A stretch of DNA of 48,258 nt from Bacteroidales bacterium UBA4230 (GTDB lineage: Bacteria > Bacteroidota > Bacteroidia > Bacteroidales > UBA932), in contig DGXO01000029.1 of assembly GCA_002395605.1 (NCBI GenBank), forward strand, positions 1 to 48,258. The letters run 5' to 3'. The notes below the pieces were generated by a model that did no database searches, was not told where the DNA came from, and saw nothing but the letters and a program-made list of their open reading frames with translations. The position numbers and the translations under genes are program-made. Positions 33,216 to 40,309 of the stretch are shown here, in pieces. Each line of letters begins with the position of its first letter. The first letter of the stretch is position 1.

Positions 33216-33885
33216 GGCTGAAATGTATTTTTAAACCGCCCCAGGCAAGGAGGCACTGGGCGGAGACATAGGTTACCATTACAAGGAACTCGAGCGTGGT
33301 GCTTGCACCGCCAAACTGCTGGACGGCGATGAGGCTGTCGGAGAAGGCAAAGAGAACGGCGCCAACGGTGATGATTACCCAAGGGGCTTTATTCTTTTCA
33401 CGAAGAACCCCGGCAAGGCCGCTCCAGATAAGGAACATGAGCATCATTCCGTAAACTGCAAACGGCACCAGGAATGTTCCCTTTACGCCGATTGCCGCCA
33501 GGAGCCCGGCCACGGCAAGCGCCATGACAATGACGGCAATAACCCACTGGACCGGTTTAAGTCCATTCCAACTGCGTCCGCCGAAATTGATGCAGTAGAA
33601 GACATGCCCCACAAGGAAGCATACAAGGCCGATTGCGAAAGCAATTAAATCGCTGGAAATGAGAAATATGTCTCCGGCGCAGCCAAGAAGCTGGGCAATG
33701 ACAAGGAGGCGTACGGTACGGCTTTCCATTCCGCCGGCGGCGGCTACTGTTGTAAGGGCGATAAGCGGCAGCAAGGCAGGTTTAACCATAGCGGCCACAG
33801 GGGCGTTTCCCGTTGCGCGGGCTACAAAGTTCACAAGGGCCGCAATGACTAATGCTACGGCGGGGATAATCCAGGATTTTTTCAT
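33196..33885 (-). CDS. YhhN/TMEM86 (lysoplasmalogenase)-family membrane protein
   Basis: A 229-residue protein with about eight membrane spans. The YhhN hallmarks are visible: VKPALLPLIAL, CAGDIFLI, FAIGLVCFLVGHVFY, GAVLFAFSDSLIAV and SAQCLLAWGG. The conserved acidic residues (Asp in GDIFL and in SDSL) that form the proposed active site are present. Characterised relatives hydrolyse the vinyl-ether bond of lysoplasmalogens; whether this bacterium makes plasmalogens is not known, so the reaction is only a family-level guess. It is followed by the TPR gene with a 20-base overlap, and is divergent from the tRNA gene. Confidence 0.85.
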   Translation of the reverse strand: MKKSWIIPAVALVIAALVNFVARATGNAPVAAMVKPALLPLIALTTVAAAGGMESRTVRLLVIAQLLGCAGDIFLISSDLIAFAIGLVCFLVGHVFYCINFGGRSWNGLKPVQWVIAVIVMALAVAGLLAAIGVKGTFLVPFAVYGMMLMFLIWSGLAGVLREKNKAPWVIITVGAVLFAFSDSLIAVQQFGGASTTLEFLVMVTYVSAQCLLAWGGLKIHFSHANHNL

Positions 33886-33931
33886 GACAGGTTAAATTTT
33901 CGCATAAACTTACAAATAATTTTTCAAAAAC

Positions 33932-33961
33932 TTGTGCTTTGTGGAAAAATTCGTATCTTTG
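33932..33961 (+). promoter_or_regulatory. Promoter of tRNA-Ser (TTG, 19-bp spacer, TATCTTTG)
   Basis: TTG at 33932-33934, a 19-base spacer, and TATCTTTG at 33954-33961 form a complete Bacteroidota-type promoter 42 bases before the tRNA. Confidence 0.7.
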
Positions 33962-34003
33962 CAGTCCCGTCCGCCGTGACGGAGTTTCAAACGCTTTAAG
34001 CCC

Positions 34004-34092
34004 GGAGGGGTGGGTGAGTGGCTGAAACCAGCAGTTTGCTAAACTGCCGTACGGGTTATTCTGTACCACGAGTTCGAATCTCGTCCCCTCCG
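34004..34092 (+). tRNA. tRNA-Ser (anticodon GCU)
   Basis: A class II tRNA of 89 bases. The acceptor stem is GGAGGGG (34004-34010) paired with CCCCTCC (34085-34091), with G as discriminator. The anticodon stem-loop GCAGT-TTGCTAA-ACTGC gives anticodon GCT, reading AGC/AGU serine codons. A long variable arm (about CGTACGGGTTATTCTGTACC) and a T-loop AGTTCGAATCT confirm the type. The CCA end is not encoded. Confidence 0.96.
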
Positions 34093-34093
34093 C

Positions 34094-34130
34094 AAACAGC
34101 CTTGTAATCTGTTGATTACAAGGCTGTTTT
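34094..34130 (+). terminator. Terminator of tRNA-Ser
   Basis: A perfect 16-bp stem (AAACAGCCTTGTAATC/GATTACAAGGCTGTTT) with loop TGTT and a short T-run begins one base after the tRNA. Confidence 0.85.
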
Positions 34131-34194
34131 CTTGCACTCTACGGGCTATGCCCGATTGGTAATAACTTGGTTATCAAGCACTTGTAAGCACCGC

Positions 34195-34234
34195 GTGTTC
34201 CAAGGGGTACTTTTTTATGCCACCCTTGGAACAC
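34195..34234. repeat. Inverted repeat GTGTTCCAAGGG...CCCTTGGAACAC
   Basis: A perfect 12-bp inverted repeat around a 16-base loop containing a T6 run. The half-site GTTCCAAGGG recurs at 34281-34290, where it forms the small palindrome GTTCC-AAG-GGAAC. It lies between the tRNA terminator and the VanX-like gene. It could terminate the minus-strand VanX-like gene, but no proper T-run follows it on that strand, so it might instead be a protein-binding site. Confidence 0.6.
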
Positions 34235-34338
34235 TTACCACAGCTAAACGGCTTATTTACAGCACGTTATAATATACCTCGTTCCAAGGGAACCTTCAGG
34301 AAGACGGGAGGGGCGAGGGGCGAGAGGGGGCTCCAAGG

Positions 34339-35100
34339 TTATTTTTCCTTGATGGGGAAGGTGAAGTAGGTGCTGGGGAAGGGTTCGTCCTTCAGGGTGA
34401 AGTGCCACCACTCGGAGTCAAGGGGTTTGAAGCCGTGGGCGAGCATTGCGCGCCGGAGGATCATGCGGTTTGCAAACTGCTCCGGGGTTATGCTTCGGCC
34501 GGCGGGGCTCTTGGAATTGTCTCCGGTGTACTCCCCTGTTTCCGGGTTTCCGCAGAAATCGGGATGGCTTTCCGGGCCGAACCAGTCGAAGGTGCCGCCC
34601 ATGTCCACTTCCTTTTCCGTAGCCATGTCAAATAGCGTCAAATCCACGGTGGAGCCGCGTGTGTGGCCGCTTTTTTCCATGATGTACTCTTGCTCAAAGA
34701 GGACGCTCTTGTCAAGGTCCGGGTAGAAGTAGGGCTTCATCGCAATGTCCGGGATATCGGCCGCCCAGCGGACAAAATGGTCTACGGCTTTCTGGGGCCT
34801 GTAGGCGTCGTAGACCTTGAGCCTGTAGCCTTGGGAGATTACGTCGTCGCTGACAGCCTTGAGGGCTTCGGCCGCCTTTTTGGTAAGGAGGGCGGTGGGC
34901 TCAAGGTAGCCGTCTATGCGCGCACCCACAAAGTTGTAGGTGCCGTAGTAGCGGATTTCCAGGATTGCGTCCGGGACGGCCTGCGCCAGCATAACAAATT
35001 CACTGGAGTCCTCTGTGGGCGGGACCGTTTTTTTGCACTCACAGCCTGTAAGAAGGGCAGCCAAAACGGCGGCTATTGCCATGCCGAAAAAACTTTTCAT
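34339..35100 (-). CDS. VanX-like D-Ala-D-Ala dipeptidase lipoprotein
   Basis: A 253-residue zinc dipeptidase of the VanX/DdpX family, which cleaves D-alanyl-D-alanine. The lipobox is LLTGC (Cys20), so the enzyme faces the periplasm. The zinc ligands are in SGHTRGSTVDLTL (His and Asp) and EWWHF (His), with the catalytic Glu just before the Trp pair. YDAYRPQKA supplies the conserved Arg. The start at 35100 was chosen because it gives the lipoprotein signal; the frame extends 47 codons further upstream into the regulator gene without signal-like sequence. A -7 box at 35122-35129 supports this start. A role in peptidoglycan recycling or D-amino-acid dipeptide use is more likely than vancomycin resistance in a Gram-negative. 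Confidence 0.92.
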   Translation of the reverse strand: MKSFFGMAIAAVLAALLTGCECKKTVPPTEDSSEFVMLAQAVPDAILEIRYYGTYNFVGARIDGYLEPTALLTKKAAEALKAVSDDVISQGYRLKVYDAYRPQKAVDHFVRWAADIPDIAMKPYFYPDLDKSVLFEQEYIMEKSGHTRGSTVDLTLFDMATEKEVDMGGTFDWFGPESHPDFCGNPETGEYTGDNSKSPAGRSITPEQFANRMILRRAMLAHGFKPLDSEWWHFTLKDEPFPSTYFTFPIKEK

Positions 35101-35121
35101 TTTCAATGTGTTTTTCGGCAA

Positions 35122-35129
35122 CAAATATA
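35122..35129 (-). promoter_or_regulatory. -7 box (TATATTTG) of the VanX-like gene
   Basis: The minus strand reads TATATTTG, matching TAnnTTTG, 21 bases before the start at 35100 and just after the stop of the Kelch/AraC gene. Confidence 0.5.
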
Positions 35130-35134
35130 GCAAA

Positions 35135-36760
35135 TTATTCTTGACTGCTTTGCTTCCACTGGGTGGGCGTGAGGCCTGTTTTGGCCTTGAAGGTGCGGAA
35201 GAAGGATTTCTCTGATGAGAAGCCGGATTCTTCGGCGACATTTGTCAGGAGCATCTGGGGGTTCTCCCTCATGAGCTTCTGGGCATAGGCAATGCGGTAA
35301 CCGGCAACGAGATCCGAGAAGGTTGTGCCCCCTTGGCTGTTGACTGTGGCCGTAATGTATGTGGTATTGGTGCCAAGTTCCTGGGCCAGAGTGGCTTTGG
35401 TGAGGTCTTTACGGCGGAACCACTCCTCTTTTTCAAGGAGTGTTGTGATCCTGGACATAAGGTCCGGGGACGGGGCCTCTTCTTCGGCGGGAACTTCCTC
35501 TGTTTGAGCGGGTTTCCTCCTTAGTGTGAGGCCGATGAAAACGCCGATGAGGATGGCCACAAGAAGGAGCCACCACCAGTTGAAGCCGCCGGCAGCTTCG
35601 GCCGAAGATTCTCCTAAAATGAGAAGCCTGGTCTCCCCAAGGGTGTGGAAGTTGTCCTTTTCCCTGCCGCCTGCAATGAGGATGTTTCCGGTGGGGGTGA
35701 GGACTATGGACGCCTCTTTTTTGTCGGGGTTGGAGCCTTCGGCATGGAAGACTTTGAGGCTGGATTTTCCGCCGTCAAGGGAGGGGTTGTAGTCTATTTC
35801 AAGGAGGAGGTCCGTGCCGGGCTGCGCAAAGCCATACTGGTAAGCTTTTCTGGCAGAGCGGTTTACAACTAGCGAAGGCGACCACTTTATGGGAGAGCCG
35901 TCCGGCATGGCCACGGGAATGGGGGCGCTGGTTTCAAGGAGGGAAAAGTCCTCTCCGCGAATTTTCAGGATGCCGGGGATGGAGTCGGTTTTGCTGATGG
36001 CGGGAACAAGGTAGGTGTAGTCCCCTATTGTGGACACGCCGGATACGGCGCCGCCCATGTTGCCATAGGGCTGCCAATCCTCAAGGATTTGCGGGAAGAA
36101 AGGCTCTCCCCTGAGGCGGTCTACCGGGACACTCTCCGTGCGGTTACCGTGGATGTCCACTGCACCGAAAATAATGGCATTGCCGGGGGCCGACTGCAGG
36201 ATATATGGCTGGCACCTGTCATTTGTCACGGGTTTTTCGGCACGGAATCCCCCGCCCCTTACGTACACCTCGATGGCGTCGGGGCTGTACCAGTTTCCGG
36301 ACACCACAACGGTGTCTCCGGGCATTACAAGGGCCGAAGAATATGCCCTGGGACGGTCCAGGATGCAAACCGGTTCCATGCGGTGCTCTGCGGGGATGTA
36401 GCGTTCCACGCCCCAGCTTTGACCTATGCCGAAGGGTTCGGCCGAACCACCGCCCACAAGCACGGAGCCGTCCTGAAGGATTGCAGTAAAGGCGCCGTCG
36501 TGGGTGTAGTTCATGGATATCTCGTGCCACTCCTTGCCGTCGAAGTATTCGGCGGTTTCGGCCGGAATGAAACCTGTGGTATGGCCGCCTACGGCAAGAA
36601 TTTCGTTATTCTCAAGCAGCACCAGGGAAGGCACGGACCTTGGTGTGTTAAGGGAGGGAAGCTCCCGCACGCCGGCTTTCACAAAGGGGACTTCCTGCCC
36701 GGAGGCCGAAACCGGCACGAGCAGGAGAATCGCTACTATATAAATAATTATGCGGGGCAT
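35135..36760 (-). CDS. Membrane-bound Kelch-propeller/AraC one-component regulator
   Basis: A 541-residue protein with an unusual order. It has an N-terminal signal/anchor (IIIYIVAILLLVPVSASG), a periplasmic Kelch-type beta-propeller (about 25-375, with repeats such as LVLLENNEILAVGGHT, AILQDGSVLVGGGS and LTPTGNILIAGGRE) and a transmembrane helix (WWWLLLVAILIGVFIGLTL, about 393-412). An acidic linker follows, then a cytoplasmic AraC-type HTH domain (about 435-541, with LAQELGTNTTYI and VAEESGFSSEKSFFRTFKAKTG). It should sense a periplasmic ligand and act directly on DNA, without kinase or receiver. ATG 36760 is preferred over a TTG four codons earlier. Neighbours are the VanX-like gene downstream and three lipoprotein genes upstream. 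Confidence 0.85.
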   Translation of the reverse strand: MPRIIIYIVAILLLVPVSASGQEVPFVKAGVRELPSLNTPRSVPSLVLLENNEILAVGGHTTGFIPAETAEYFDGKEWHEISMNYTHDGAFTAILQDGSVLVGGGSAEPFGIGQSWGVERYIPAEHRMEPVCILDRPRAYSSALVMPGDTVVVSGNWYSPDAIEVYVRGGGFRAEKPVTNDRCQPYILQSAPGNAIIFGAVDIHGNRTESVPVDRLRGEPFFPQILEDWQPYGNMGGAVSGVSTIGDYTYLVPAISKTDSIPGILKIRGEDFSLLETSAPIPVAMPDGSPIKWSPSLVVNRSARKAYQYGFAQPGTDLLLEIDYNPSLDGGKSSLKVFHAEGSNPDKKEASIVLTPTGNILIAGGREKDNFHTLGETRLLILGESSAEAAGGFNWWWLLLVAILIGVFIGLTLRRKPAQTEEVPAEEEAPSPDLMSRITTLLEKEEWFRRKDLTKATLAQELGTNTTYITATVNSQGGTTFSDLVAGYRIAYAQKLMRENPQMLLTNVAEESGFSSEKSFFRTFKAKTGLTPTQWKQSSQE

Positions 36761-36769
36761 ATTTCTTCC

Positions 36770-36777
36770 CAAAGATA
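36770..36777 (-). promoter_or_regulatory. -7 box (TATCTTTG) of the Kelch/AraC regulator
   Basis: The minus strand reads TATCTTTG nine bases before the chosen ATG, so the leader would be only a few bases. It overlaps the alternative TTG start, which argues against that start. Confidence 0.5.
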
Positions 36778-36796
36778 AGGATTTTAACGGTAATAC

Positions 36797-37741
36797 CTAG
36801 CGCTTGTAGAACCAGGGGGTAAGGCCGACTGCAGCGCCAAAGGCTTCCTTGCCGTCCGGGCTTACGCAGAGCTCGAAGTTGCAAAGCTCCATGGCTTCAT
36901 CGTGCACCTGCTGCGCGGCTGCCCAGATAGCGGCTTCAAAGGAGTGGTCTGTATTGCCATGCGGCTCATGACCCATTTTCTTAAGCTCGTTTACGGTGTA
37001 CCAGGTATAACGACCATTGAGTTCAAATGTTTCACGGTTCATGCTCGGGCCGTCGTCAGGCCCGTCACCCCAGGCGTTCCAGCCGAAATACCAATTGTCT
37101 GAATCTCCGACACTGATCTCTTTTGCGGCCCAGATGTGGTTGTCGTCTGCTTCTATGTGCATTTTTCCGTCGTTGAGAGTGAATGTTCCCTGGATATGGT
37201 AACCCCACATGGGAACATACAGGTCAATGTTTTTTCCGGAAACTACCATACATAATCTGTAATCGGTTTCTGCTGTATATTCGGCAGGCTTGACTCCGGT
37301 ATGAGGGGCATCCCAGCGGCCGTCTCCAAGGGTGCCGGAATCCACCTTTGCCCCGGCTTTCCGGTAGCTTTCAACAAAACGGAAACCATCAGACTCTTCC
37401 ACCAGCACCAGCCAGGCTTTGCCGCCGATGAGGAGGACCCCCTTTGTCCAGGCCTCGCTACCGTCAGGAGTAAAGGTAATGGTGTTATCCTTCTCGTTGA
37501 AAGACCACTTTCCGGAGATGGTTTCATTCCATCCCTTCTGAGCGAAGCTGCCGTCTTCCTTCAAGACCAGCATGTCGGTATCTTCACCCTGGCCCCAACT
37601 GCCCACGAAATCGGCCGAAGTGATTTTTTCCTCTACTGCGGGATTTGTCCCTTGATCGGTGTTGGAGGGGTTTGTCTTGCCGCAGCCGGCAAAGAGAAGT
37701 GCAGCACATGCGATAGCTGCAAATAAATGATTCTTAGACAT
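36797..37741 (-). CDS. Lipoprotein with lipocalin-like N-terminal domain
   Basis: A 314-residue lipoprotein (lipobox LFAGC, Cys20). Residues 40-125 resemble the small lipocalin-like/META-type beta domains common in Bacteroidota lipoproteins (FVGSWGQGEDTDMLVLKEDGSF, then GKWSFNEKDNTITFTPDG). A second strand-rich region and a C-terminal helical part (FEAAIWAAAQQVHDEAMELCNFELCV) follow. No catalytic motif is recognised. It is the third gene of a minus-strand run after the two tandem paralogous lipoproteins, and the regulator gene follows it. Confidence 0.75.
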   Translation of the reverse strand: MSKNHLFAAIACAALLFAGCGKTNPSNTDQGTNPAVEEKITSADFVGSWGQGEDTDMLVLKEDGSFAQKGWNETISGKWSFNEKDNTITFTPDGSEAWTKGVLLIGGKAWLVLVEESDGFRFVESYRKAGAKVDSGTLGDGRWDAPHTGVKPAEYTAETDYRLCMVVSGKNIDLYVPMWGYHIQGTFTLNDGKMHIEADDNHIWAAKEISVGDSDNWYFGWNAWGDGPDDGPSMNRETFELNGRYTWYTVNELKKMGHEPHGNTDHSFEAAIWAAAQQVHDEAMELCNFELCVSPDGKEAFGAAVGLTPWFYKR

Positions 37742-37764
37742 ATCTGTGATTTTTTAGCGTTATT

Positions 37765-39030
37765 TTAATAGTATTCTATTGTCCGGCTCAGACTGCCGTC
37801 TTTAACCTCGCTGTCCGGGCCGTCGAAGGCAATCATATATTTGGTTTTGTAGGATATCCAGTTGCCGTGGGAGTCGTATTCGAACTCCCAGGTGGTGGGA
37901 CGGGTCCAGCCGTACTCGGAGCCCTCCTCTCCGTTGAAACGCTCCTGCATTTCAATGAGGTCTCCGTACTCATTGTATTTGTATGTTTCCCAATAGTCAA
38001 AGACTACGAAGGAGTCGTGGGGTTCTCCGGGCGGGCATTCCCACTTGGTGGTGCAGATATAGCGCTTCTCACTGGAGTCGAACAGAGTTATGCCGTCCAT
38101 TCCCTCTATCCTAAGCGGCATGCCGTTGTCGCGCCATTCCATTGATGTGATCTTATAGAAGATTCTGCCGTCGGCGCCTATTTCTCCGGAGTAAGGATAA
38201 TTGTTCTTGTAAACAATCGGCCCATAAGTAATACTCCAATCCGGCTCCTCTGTCAGGTTCTCTCCCATTTCAGGGTCTGCCTTATAATGTTCATTTACAT
38301 ACTCCATATTGCCGTCGGCGTTGAACCGGAAGTAGTAGTCCGTGACATCCAGACTGCTATTTACCTTTGTACCACTGACAATATGGATGGCCGAAAGGTC
38401 TTTCATTATGAGGGCATTGCCGTTCATTTCCACGCTATGCTCCGAGAAAGACTCCGGCGTTATGTGGCGAAAGGCATAAAAACTGGAGAAGGGAGAATCG
38501 TCGGGGCGCACCCACACGTACTTTCCCGGGTTGTTGTACTCATATGTCCACGTGTACATGCTGGCCCACTCATCAAATTCATCGGTACCGGGGGCAGTGC
38601 TGCGGCCGTGAATCTTCTTGACAAGGCGGCCGTTATCGTCATAGTAATACTTCTCCATCCATTCTCCGCGGGAGTCATTAACGTCACGGATTTCCGTAAG
38701 GTTTCCGGATTCGTTGTACTTGTATACCCTGGAGCTGGAAGAAAGGGTCCAACTTTTGACGGGGCCCCTGAGACCGGCCCTTTCCCTGTCTGAGCGCTCC
38801 CAGTAGTTGGTTTCGTACCAAGGTTCGGGGGAAAAGTCCGGGGTATTGTCGCCGGTACCGGGATTGTCACCGGTGCCGGGGTTATCGCCTGTGCCAGGAT
38901 TGTCCCCGCTGCCGCCAGGGGTCTGGCCCGGCTGCTCGGTTGAGTTTCCGCCATCGCTATTTGAAGGTTGTTCGGCCGGGGTGCAGGCCCATATTGCCAA
39001 GGCTGACAAAATGATTAGGGTCTTTTTCAT
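37765..39030 (-). CDS. Lipoprotein with RHS/YD-like repeats, paralogue B
   Basis: A 421-residue lipoprotein (lipobox IWAC, Cys16). A low-complexity spacer contains three GDNPGT repeats (about residues 43-62). DFSPEPWYETNYWERSDRE follows, then degenerate YD/RHS-like strand pairs (VYKYNESGNLTEIRD, KYYYDDNGRLVKKI, TYKYNEYGDLIEMQ, WEFEYDSHGNWIS). The end is TIEYY. No toxin domain or cleavage motif of true RHS proteins is present. It lies three bases after paralogue A. It shares with it the signal peptide, the spacer and the overall plan, while the repeat regions have diverged. Function unknown; surface display is likely. Confidence 0.8.
   Translation of the reverse strand: MKKTLIILSALAIWACTPAEQPSNSDGGNSTEQPGQTPGGSGDNPGTGDNPGTGDNPGTGDNTPDFSPEPWYETNYWERSDRERAGLRGPVKSWTLSSSSRVYKYNESGNLTEIRDVNDSRGEWMEKYYYDDNGRLVKKIHGRSTAPGTDEFDEWASMYTWTYEYNNPGKYVWVRPDDSPFSSFYAFRHITPESFSEHSVEMNGNALIMKDLSAIHIVSGTKVNSSLDVTDYYFRFNADGNMEYVNEHYKADPEMGENLTEEPDWSITYGPIVYKNNYPYSGEIGADGRIFYKITSMEWRDNGMPLRIEGMDGITLFDSSEKRYICTTKWECPPGEPHDSFVVFDYWETYKYNEYGDLIEMQERFNGEEGSEYGWTRPTTWEFEYDSHGNWISYKTKYMIAFDGPDSEVKDGSLSRTIEYY
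38839..38948. repeat. Direct repeat in paralogue B encoding the GDNPGT spacer
   Basis: About 110 bases nearly identical to 40028-40137 in the neighbouring paralogue. Inside are three 18-bp units encoding GDNPGT. The spacer has stayed far more alike than the rest of the two genes. Confidence 0.85.
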
Positions 39031-39033
39031 ATG

Positions 39034-40218
39034 CTAGTAGTATTCAATTACTTGATAAACAGTGCGCACACTTTTCTCTTCCTCGGTGCCATTCCAGAAC
39101 AATGGCGTAATGGACTCTTTTCGGGATGTCCAGTTGCCGTATTTGTCATAGGTATACTCCGTGTAGGTGTTGTGGTGCAGGCCGAACTGCTCGTCGCCGA
39201 TGTCAAGGTCAGATCCCGTAATGTCAAAGTGGTCGTCGTAGAAGTATTCCTGCCCGCGCATGCCGCCCCAATCCAAGTAGCCATAGTGTTTGCTGATGAG
39301 GACAGTGCGGCCATTCGGCAGATATTCATAGGTCTCACCTCCGCCCAGGACAAGTTTGGCGGGGATACCATTGGACTGCCATTCAACATCGATCTTGGAG
39401 GTGCCGAGGTCGTGCTGGTAAAGACTGGAACACGGGAGCCCGTCCTTGTAGGTCAGATAGCAGACTCTGGTTTCTTCCGACATATTGTCTTTGTCCTGTC
39501 CCCATTTATTGGTGAGGGTGATTGTAAGGTTGCCATCGTCATCGAAGACATATTCATAATCCCTGGTCTCGTTCCAGAATTCTTCTTCGGTGCGGAAATG
39601 AACGGCAGAAAGGCCTTTCCATATACCCTCAAGGTCCTGGCAGTTGGCATAACCGTTGCCGTCTCCCACGAAGACGCCGTACATGTGTATCCAGTTAGTG
39701 CCGCTGACCGCCACATAGCGGTCTCCGTTTTCATATTCACAGGTGTAGCCGTTGGTCAGGCTGCCTTCCTTGTACTCCATTTTGATGCGGCGTCCCTCAC
39801 TGTCATAAGTGTACGTCATGGAATAATTGTACTCATCCGTATCTGTCTGGAAATGCTCCATTTTCAGAAGGTGTCCGGCCTCATCAAACGTGTACTTGTT
39901 GTAACGGTCGTTGGTGTACTGCGGCATGCTCAGATAGACAGACTTCACAGGGCCACGCAAGCCGCCCTTTTCACGGTCTGTGCGGTCCCAGAAGAAGGTT
40001 TGATACCATGGCTCCGGGGAGAAGTCCGGGGTGTTCTCGCCGGTACCGGGATTGTCTCCGGTGCCGGGGTTGTCGCCTGTGCCAGGATTGTCCCCGCTGC
40101 CGCCGGGTGTCTGGCCAGGCTGCTCGGTTGAATTCCCGTTGCCGTTATTTAAGGGTTGTTCGGCCGGGTTGCAGGCAATAATTGCTATGGCCGAAAGCAG
40201 CAGAATTGTCTTTTTCAT
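39034..40218 (-). CDS. Lipoprotein with RHS/YD-like repeats, paralogue A
   Basis: A 394-residue lipoprotein (lipobox IIAC, Cys16), first of the tandem pair. The same plan is seen as in its neighbour: TEQPGQTPGGSG, three GDNPGT repeats, DFSPEPWYQTFFWDRTDRE, GLRGPVKSVYLS, then YD-like strand pairs (KYTFDEAGHLLKME, MTYTYDSEGRRIKME, YEYVFDDDGNLTIT, YTEYTYDKYGNWTS) and the end VIEYY. The shared ends and near-identical spacer show a tandem duplication. A -7 box lies upstream at 40244. It is probably the first gene of the three-lipoprotein transcript that leads to the Kelch/AraC regulator. Function unknown. Confidence 0.8.
   Translation of the reverse strand: MKKTILLLSAIAIIACNPAEQPLNNGNGNSTEQPGQTPGGSGDNPGTGDNPGTGDNPGTGENTPDFSPEPWYQTFFWDRTDREKGGLRGPVKSVYLSMPQYTNDRYNKYTFDEAGHLLKMEHFQTDTDEYNYSMTYTYDSEGRRIKMEYKEGSLTNGYTCEYENGDRYVAVSGTNWIHMYGVFVGDGNGYANCQDLEGIWKGLSAVHFRTEEEFWNETRDYEYVFDDDGNLTITLTNKWGQDKDNMSEETRVCYLTYKDGLPCSSLYQHDLGTSKIDVEWQSNGIPAKLVLGGGETYEYLPNGRTVLISKHYGYLDWGGMRGQEYFYDDHFDITGSDLDIGDEQFGLHHNTYTEYTYDKYGNWTSRKESITPLFWNGTEEEKSVRTVYQVIEYY
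40028..40137. repeat. Direct repeat in paralogue A encoding the GDNPGT spacer
   Basis: Partner of 38839-38948. The 18-bp units differ mainly at silent positions, which fits recent duplication or gene conversion. Confidence 0.85.
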
Positions 40219-40243
40219 GTCACCCGTTTTAACATACTTGTGA

Positions 40244-40251
40244 CAAAAGTA
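40244..40251 (-). promoter_or_regulatory. -7 box (TACTTTTG) of the tandem lipoprotein operon
   Basis: The minus strand reads TACTTTTG, matching TAnnTTTG, 25 bases before the paralogue A start. Confidence 0.5.
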
Positions 40252-40309
40252 GCCACCGCGACAGTTTTCGCAGTGACAATAGGAATAAAACGGACTGACA
40301 AAACAATAA

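Noticed and set aside
33963..33984. Small hairpin TCCG...CGGA just upstream of tRNA-Ser as an attenuator
   Set aside because: The stem is only four base pairs in the tRNA leader and has no T-run.
34339..35100. Vancomycin resistance cluster
   Set aside because: Only a VanX-family dipeptidase is present, as a lipoprotein, with no VanH, VanA or VanS/VanR genes nearby. A Gram-negative host makes a recycling or nutrient role more likely.
35101..35241. A 47-residue N-terminal extension of the VanX-like protein
   Set aside because: The extension has no signal or homology character, overlaps the regulator gene, and would precede the lipoprotein signal that begins at 35100.
38851..38905. The 18-bp tandem units as a CRISPR or minisatellite
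   Set aside because: They are in-frame GDNPGT codons inside a lipoprotein spacer, with no spacers of unique sequence between the units.
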